A stretch of DNA of 64,000 nucleotides. It comes from Sulfolobus islandicus Y.N.15.51. GTDB lineage: Archaea; Thermoproteota; Thermoprotei_A; Sulfolobales; Sulfolobaceae. Position numbers and translations under genes: made by a program. Where the stretch lies: the NCBI RefSeq assembly GCF_000022485.1, contig NC_012623.1, forward strand, positions 1,762,501 through 1,826,500, written 5' to 3'. The notes under the pieces were generated by a model. It ran no database searches. It saw only the letters and a program-made list of their open reading frames with translations, and was not told where the DNA came from. Shown here piece after piece: positions 59,920 through 64,000 of this stretch. How positions within the stretch are numbered: the stretch's first letter is position 1; each line of letters begins with the position of its first letter.

Positions 59920-61080
59920 TAGACCCCAAATTCATCACCCCGAAAATAATTCAAGGGAGTTAAAAAGTGGATAAAATAATTTAACTAAATATTCTTGCAA
60001 AATAGTAATATTATCTTGCAAGAGCAAGATAGTTAGGAGTAAGCGGAAGTCTTTCTTGCTCGTTGTCCCCTTGAGGAGCAAGTATAGTGTATAGATTAAC
60101 ATTGCTAGTACGAAGATGAACAAGCGGAATAACCAACTCCTTGATGAGGTAAAGATTAGGAAAGACTTGATTAACTTGTATGATGTTTCTATTGGCGTCC
60201 TAACCTTGTCATACCATTTCACAACAATACTCCTATTTACGTCTAGGTTTGTCCCCTTTGCCAAGTACTCCTTTCCCCTACCATGATGTACTATTAGCCT
60301 AAATGTCGCTTTCTTACCATTTGACTTTACAGTATAATCTCCATCAAAATTCCTATGTATCCCTACCTTACCCACGGGTACTCCAATGATGAAGTTAAAC
60401 CTTGACAAGTAGTTGATCACATCCACTGAATAGAAACCAGCATCTAGTGTTACTAATTCTATTTCTAGGCCCAATGCTAGTATTTGTTGTATTAGGCTTT
60501 CAACTATCTTTAGTCTAGTCATTCCTTTTTCTACGCGCGTGAATGCTAGTATTAGTGTTTTTCCCTTTACTCTTGTGGTTGCTGTTGCGTAATTCCACGC
60601 GTAGCCTTTTTCTGACCCGCCTAGTCCTTCTACGGGTTTTCCCTTGTATTCTATTGATGTCCAGTCTATTGATATTTTTACACGTTTTCTTCCACCTAGT
60701 TCCTTAGCGGAAATCGTTTTGATCACGTTTAGCATTTGGTCTATTACTTGTGGTTGTTCTTCCACGTAGTTTCTAACTGTTTGTGGTGATATGCCAAGCT
60801 CTTTTGCCTTGTTTTCTACTGAATCTTTTGTTAGTGCTGCTGTTACAAGTGTTTTCTTGACTTCTTCTGCCTTTCTTCCCTTGAAGTTTATGATGGAAAA
60901 TAATTTTTCCTCTATTTGTACTCGTATTTTAGGGGAGATGTAGTCTGGTGTTGTCAAGCGTTTCTCCCCTAAAGTAATACCAGACTACATCTCCCTTAAC
61001 TTTTTCTCTAATTACAAAATTTTCTTGGTTAGAAAAAATTATACAATGCAATTATTTTTGTAAAATGAATTTGGGGTCTA
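59920..61080. mobile_element. Insertion sequence with 16-bp perfect terminal inverted repeats
   Basis: The element is 1161 bp. Its ends are TAGACCCCAAATTCAT at 59920-59935 and the exact reverse complement ATGAATTTGGGGTCTA at 61065-61080. It contains one transposase gene of Sulfolobus DDE type, intact. No target-site duplication can be seen in the immediate flanks (left ...ATACCC, right AGGCAT...), so either the duplication is very short or the flanks have been altered after insertion. It lies between the flavoprotein gene and the E1 alpha gene. Confidence 0.85.
59935..60957 (-). CDS. DDE transposase of the insertion sequence
   Basis: This 340-aa transposase has an N-terminal HTH region (residues 45-65, ENKAKELGISPQTVRNY) and an RNase H-type DDE core: D98 in SIDWTS, D172 in TLDAGFYS, and E257 in TPIETSYK. 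The C-terminal part has hydrophobic segments (LFIFVLAMLIYTLYLLL) as in ISH3/IS4-like transposases of Sulfolobus. The frame is open from TTG 60957 to a stop that overlaps the inner edge of the left inverted repeat, so it appears functional. The name of the family is by resemblance; ISfinder comparison would settle it. Confidence 0.82.
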   Translation of the reverse strand: MTTPDYISPKIRVQIEEKLFSIINFKGRKAEEVKKTLVTAALTKDSVENKAKELGISPQTVRNYVEEQPQVIDQMLNVIKTISAKELGGRKRVKISIDWTSIEYKGKPVEGLGGSEKGYAWNYATATTRVKGKTLILAFTRVEKGMTRLKIVESLIQQILALGLEIELVTLDAGFYSVDVINYLSRFNFIIGVPVGKVGIHRNFDGDYTVKSNGKKATFRLIVHHGRGKEYLAKGTNLDVNRSIVVKWYDKVRTPIETSYKLIKSFLIFTSSRSWLFRLFIFVLAMLIYTLYLLLKGTTSKKDFRLLLTILLLQDNITILQEYLVKLFYPLFNSLELFSG

Positions 61081-61700
61081 AGGCATAATCCTTTTGAATA
61101 CTTACCTTAATATTTACTATTACTTCAAGATACATAGTAGGATTTAACAGTTTTAATGTAAAAATATTATGATCTTAAACGTGATTCTTTTAAAACCATC
61201 TAACCCTAGGATTTTACGCAAAATGCTATTGCGAGTATTTAGGACATAATCAAGTATTCTACTCCACTAGTCTTGTTGGACAAAACGCTTATTCTTGAGT
61301 TTATTAGGTTAATAAAGACACTATAATATGTTGTGCAGCATTTAGAGATTGAAAGCGATCCTAATAATTTTTATATGAATTTTTATGGATGAGGTTAGCT
61401 ACTTAACAACAAAAACATTTTTACGATTTATCAAATAGCAATATTTTTAGGTAAATTTAAAGGAATTAATAATCTTTCTAAAAATATCGATAAGAATTTC
61501 ATAGTCTCTAATATAAAGCCCATTATTTGCGTTACTAACTTAAAGAGAAGTATAATTTTTCATAACTATTCATTGCAATCTTTAAATTTAACGATTTTCC
61601 AAGCTGATATAAAATTGCTGACAGCGACGTTGTCTTCTCCTCTCATAGCTATTTTGTTAACATTTAAATACTTCAATTTTAATATATTCTTATTGAGATA
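61081..61700. other. Long intergenic region with promoter of the E1 operon
   Basis: This 620-base stretch has no reliable open frame. It may contain remains of sequence pushed aside by the insertion element. CATTTAAATA (61661-61670) is a TATA box about 35 bases before the ATG at 61701, preceded by GTTAAC. The rest is AT-rich. Confidence 0.4.
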
Positions 61701-62699
61701 ATGGTGCAAGATATCCCTAAAAGTAAATTATTAGACATGTATAAAAAGATGCTATTAATTAGATATCATGAGCTTACTGCTAAAGAGCTCTTTGCTATTG
61801 GTAAGATTCCGGGATTTGTTCATCTCTATGTAGGTGAAGAGGCTGTAGCTGTAGGAGTTATGAGCACGCTAAGAGATGATGATTATATAACTAGCACACA
61901 TAGAGGGCATGGGCATTGTATAGCTAAGGGTTTAGACGTAAAGAGAATGTTAGCAGAGATAATGGGTAAGAAAACTGGAGTGTGTAAAGGAAAAGGTGGA
62001 TCGATGCATATTTTTGATTATAGTAAAGGTATGTTAGGTGCAAATGGTATAGTTGGTGGAGGAGCTCCTCATGCAGTAGGTGCAGCATTAGCGTTTAAAC
62101 TTAAGGGTTTAGATCGTGTAGCTGCAGCGTTTATTGGAGATGGAGCTATGAATCAAGGTGTAGTTTTGGAATCTTTAAACCTCTCTGCCATATGGAAACT
62201 TCCAGTAGTCTTTATAGTAGAAGATAACATGTATGCGATGTCGACTAGAAGTTTAGCCCCAGCTAAATTACAGCCTAGTCATTCTGCTGCTAAAAGTTAC
62301 GTCGAGAGGGCTTTAGGTTTTGGAATACCCGCTGTAGAAGTGGATGGTATGGATGTACTAGCAGTTTATGAGGTGGCAAAAGAAGCTGTTGATAAGGCAA
62401 GAAAAGGAGGAGGTCCATCCTTATTACACTGTAAGACTTACAGGTTTTTTGGACACTTTGAGGGAGATTCTTTAGTTTATAGGGATAAAGAGGAGGAAGA
62501 GATGTGGAGAAAAAGAGATCCAATTACTCTATTTAGAGATAAACTTGTTTCAAATGATATCGTAAATCAAGAGGAACTGGATAAGATAGATAGAGAAGCT
62601 AAAACCGAAATAGAGCAGGCATTGAAATTCGCTGAGGAAAGTCCATATCCTGAAGTGGAAGAGGCTCTAACTGACGTTTTTACAGATAATTCATATTAG
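61701..62699 (+). CDS. 2-oxoacid/acetoin dehydrogenase E1 alpha subunit
   Basis: This 332-aa protein is the alpha subunit of a thiamine-diphosphate E1 component. The TPP motif is GDGAMNQGVVLESLNLS, ending with the VEDN that binds the diphosphate; the phosphorylation loop region (YAMSTRS) follows, and HRGHGH near residue 75 is the substrate-channel segment. It forms an alpha2beta2 heterotetramer with the next gene product and decarboxylates a 2-oxoacid or cleaves acetoin, passing the acyl group to lipoyl-E2. The presence of an AcoX-like gene downstream favours acetoin dehydrogenase type AcoA over pyruvate dehydrogenase. Confidence 0.85.
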   Translation: MVQDIPKSKLLDMYKKMLLIRYHELTAKELFAIGKIPGFVHLYVGEEAVAVGVMSTLRDDDYITSTHRGHGHCIAKGLDVKRMLAEIMGKKTGVCKGKGGSMHIFDYSKGMLGANGIVGGGAPHAVGAALAFKLKGLDRVAAAFIGDGAMNQGVVLESLNLSAIWKLPVVFIVEDNMYAMSTRSLAPAKLQPSHSAAKSYVERALGFGIPAVEVDGMDVLAVYEVAKEAVDKARKGGGPSLLHCKTYRFFGHFEGDSLVYRDKEEEEMWRKRDPITLFRDKLVSNDIVNQEELDKIDREAKTEIEQALKFAEESPYPEVEEALTDVFTDNSY

Positions 62700-62711
62700 G
62701 GTGATATGTAA

Positions 62712-63686
62712 ATGAGGCAGATAACGTTTACCGAAGCAATAACTGAAGCTTTAAGGCAAGAAATGGAAAAAGATCCCTCAGTCATATTAATAGGAGAAGA
62801 TATAGGTGTTTATGGGGGCGCGTTTGGAGTAACCAAGGGTTTGGTAGAGAAATTTGGCTCAGATAGGGTTATTGATACTCCAATATCTGAGGCTGGATTT
62901 ATAGGTGCTGCAGTAGGTGCTGCGCTAGCTGGCTTAAGACCAGTAGTAGAGCTAATGTTTGTAGATTTCTTTGGAGTAGCAATGGATCAGATCTATAATC
63001 AAATGGCTAAATTAAGGTACATGTCTGGAGGGCAATTGAAAGTTCCCCTTACTTTAAGGGCACCGATAGGGGCGGGAATAAGTGCTGCAGCTCAACATTC
63101 ACAAACTCTTTACTCAATTTTCGCACACGTACCTGGTTTAAAAGTAGTAGTACCCTCTACTCCTCATGACGCTAAAGGTTTATTGATCTCATCAATACAT
63201 GATGATAATCCAGTAGTATTCTTAGAACATAAGGTGTTATATGGGATAAAAGGTGAGGTACCTGAGGAAGAATACACTATACCTCTAGGCAAGGCAGATA
63301 TAAAAAGGGAAGGAAGTGACATAACAATAATTGGAATAGCCAGAACAGTATGGAATAGCTTAGAAGCTGCGGAGCAACTATCTAAGGAAGGTATAAGTGT
63401 AGAGGTTATTGATGTGAGATCAATAGTTCCTTTTGATAAGGAAACTGTTATTAAATCAGTTAAGAAGACAGGAAGAGTTGTAATTGTGGATGAGGATTAT
63501 GACAGATGTGGTTTCGCCTCATGGGTTTCTTCCATAATTGCAGATGAAGCTTTTGAATACTTGGATGCGCCAATAAAGAGAATAACCACTCCTAACGTCC
63601 CTATACCTTTCAGCCCTCCCTTAGAGCAATATATATTACCAGATTCCAAAAAGATTATTAATACAGTTAAATCCATATTGGGGTAA
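62712..63686 (+). CDS. 2-oxoacid/acetoin dehydrogenase E1 beta subunit
   Basis: This 324-aa protein is the beta subunit: GEDIGVYGGAFGVT near the start, DTPISEAGFIGAAVG with the glutamate that activates TPP, then LTLRAPIGAG, SQTLYSIFAHVPGL and the C-terminal transketolase domain with DVRSIVPFDKET. It follows E1 alpha after 12 bases, and GGTGAT precedes the ATG. It works as one enzyme with E1 alpha. The E2 lipoyl subunit is not in the window and is expected downstream. Confidence 0.86.
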   Translation: MRQITFTEAITEALRQEMEKDPSVILIGEDIGVYGGAFGVTKGLVEKFGSDRVIDTPISEAGFIGAAVGAALAGLRPVVELMFVDFFGVAMDQIYNQMAKLRYMSGGQLKVPLTLRAPIGAGISAAAQHSQTLYSIFAHVPGLKVVVPSTPHDAKGLLISSIHDDNPVVFLEHKVLYGIKGEVPEEEYTIPLGKADIKREGSDITIIGIARTVWNSLEAAEQLSKEGISVEVIDVRSIVPFDKETVIKSVKKTGRVVIVDEDYDRCGFASWVSSIIADEAFEYLDAPIKRITTPNVPIPFSPPLEQYILPDSKKIINTVKSILG

Positions 63687-63693
63687 ATTTTAG

Positions 63694-64000
63694 TTGACAT
63701 CTATAGGAATTATTATTAATCCTGAATCTGGGAGAGACATTAGAAGACTAGTTGCAAAAGCTACCTTTGTCTCTAATTACGCTAAAATAGATGCAATAAA
63801 GCGTTTTCTTTATGGGCTAAATATAACCAACTCTATCGAGGAAGTCGTATTTATGCCAGACTTTTACGGAATTTCCTTAGATATAATACGTGATATTAAG
63901 GATGATGTTAAGTTTAAGTTAAGGACTCTGGATATGAGGATAGAGAATACAGCAGATGATACTATTAATGCTTCAAAATACATGGTAGAGAATAGGGTAA
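63694..64000 (+). CDS. AcoX-like ATP-NAD kinase-fold protein (partial)
   Basis: The gene starts at TTG 63694 and runs past the window edge. The first 102 codons read TSIGIIINPESGRDIRRLVAK (first part) with the N-P-x-x-G pattern of the ATP-NAD kinase fold, and VVFMPDFYGISLDII further on. AcoX proteins of this fold are encoded next to acetoin dehydrogenase E1 genes in bacteria. Their biochemical role is unknown. The position right after E1 beta strengthens the acetoin/2-oxoacid assignment. Only seven bases separate the genes. Confidence 0.7.
   Translation, partial: MTSIGIIINPESGRDIRRLVAKATFVSNYAKIDAIKRFLYGLNITNSIEEVVFMPDFYGISLDIIRDIKDDVKFKLRTLDMRIENTADDTINASKYMVENRV

Noticed and set aside
61320-61380. 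Segment with GATTGAAAG resembling the end of Sulfolobus CRISPR repeats
   Set aside because: It occurs once, with no spacing or second copy, so it is a chance match.
1-64000. tRNA, rRNA or CRISPR arrays
   Set aside because: No GC-rich cloverleaf-like segments, TTCGAAT-type T loops or regularly spaced repeats were found on reading both strands.

Overview
The window reads as chromosome of a thermoacidophilic crenarchaeon of the Sulfolobales (Sulfolobus/Saccharolobus-like). The reasons are the AT-rich sequence, archaeal TATA boxes placed 24-30 bases before start codons so that many first genes look leaderless, internal operon genes preceded by a GGTGAT-type ribosome site, a zinc alcohol dehydrogenase that matches the Sulfolobus solfataricus enzyme residue for residue around its zinc ligands, and Sulfolobus-type insertion elements. 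No rRNA, tRNA or CRISPR array was seen.

Region 1 (1-6.1 kb) is a carbon monoxide dehydrogenase locus. It holds the end of an XdhC/CoxI-like protein with a YHS domain, then coxM-coxS-coxL-coxD-coxE in the canonical order. CoxL carries the AYRCSFR active-site loop of form I (true aerobic) CO dehydrogenase. A T18A8 tract separates the structural genes from the maturation genes. A TusA-like sulfur carrier gene converges on coxE.

Region 2 (6.2-23.1 kb) is accessory. It has a degenerate retropepsin-like protein, a helical-repeat protein, and a divergent pair of operons: on the minus strand an HExxH metallopeptidase-like protein plus a DUF218 protein; on the plus strand a GTPase, a protein resembling GTPase-associated (GAP1-type) partners, and a four-helix membrane protein. 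This is the best candidate for an undescribed system. It is followed by a secreted, membrane-anchored glycosidase-like protein, a small Cys-rich protein, an HTH-ankyrin protein with almost identical DNA repeats, a decayed IS630 transposase, a shortened glycyl-tRNA synthetase paralogue, a membrane protein and a metallophosphoesterase.

Region 3 (23.5-58.4 kb) is a large catabolic island for CoA-activated acids. It holds five acyl-CoA synthetase-like genes, an acyl-CoA dehydrogenase, an enoyl-CoA hydratase, a fused hydroxyacyl-CoA dehydrogenase/hydratase, a MaoC hydratase, two thiolase-DUF35 pairs (one with all catalytic residues replaced), two SCP2 proteins, a hotdog thioesterase, acetoacetate decarboxylase, a remnant of acetoacetyl-CoA synthetase, alcohol dehydrogenase, and enolase-superfamily, amidohydrolase and MmgE/PrpD proteins. 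It also has an MFS carrier, a GH88-type hydrolase, a diacylglycerol-kinase-like protein, two lipoate-ligase-like proteins and one PaaX-type regulator. Together they would import acids, activate them to CoA thioesters, run beta-oxidation or retro-aldol cleavage, and process ketone products.

Region 4 (58.6-64 kb) is a lipoyl-dependent 2-oxoacid or acetoin dehydrogenase locus: a dihydrolipoamide dehydrogenase-like flavoprotein, then an intact insertion element with 16-bp terminal repeats, then E1 alpha, E1 beta and the start of an AcoX-like NAD-kinase-fold protein. The two lipoate-ligase-like genes of region 3 could serve this complex.
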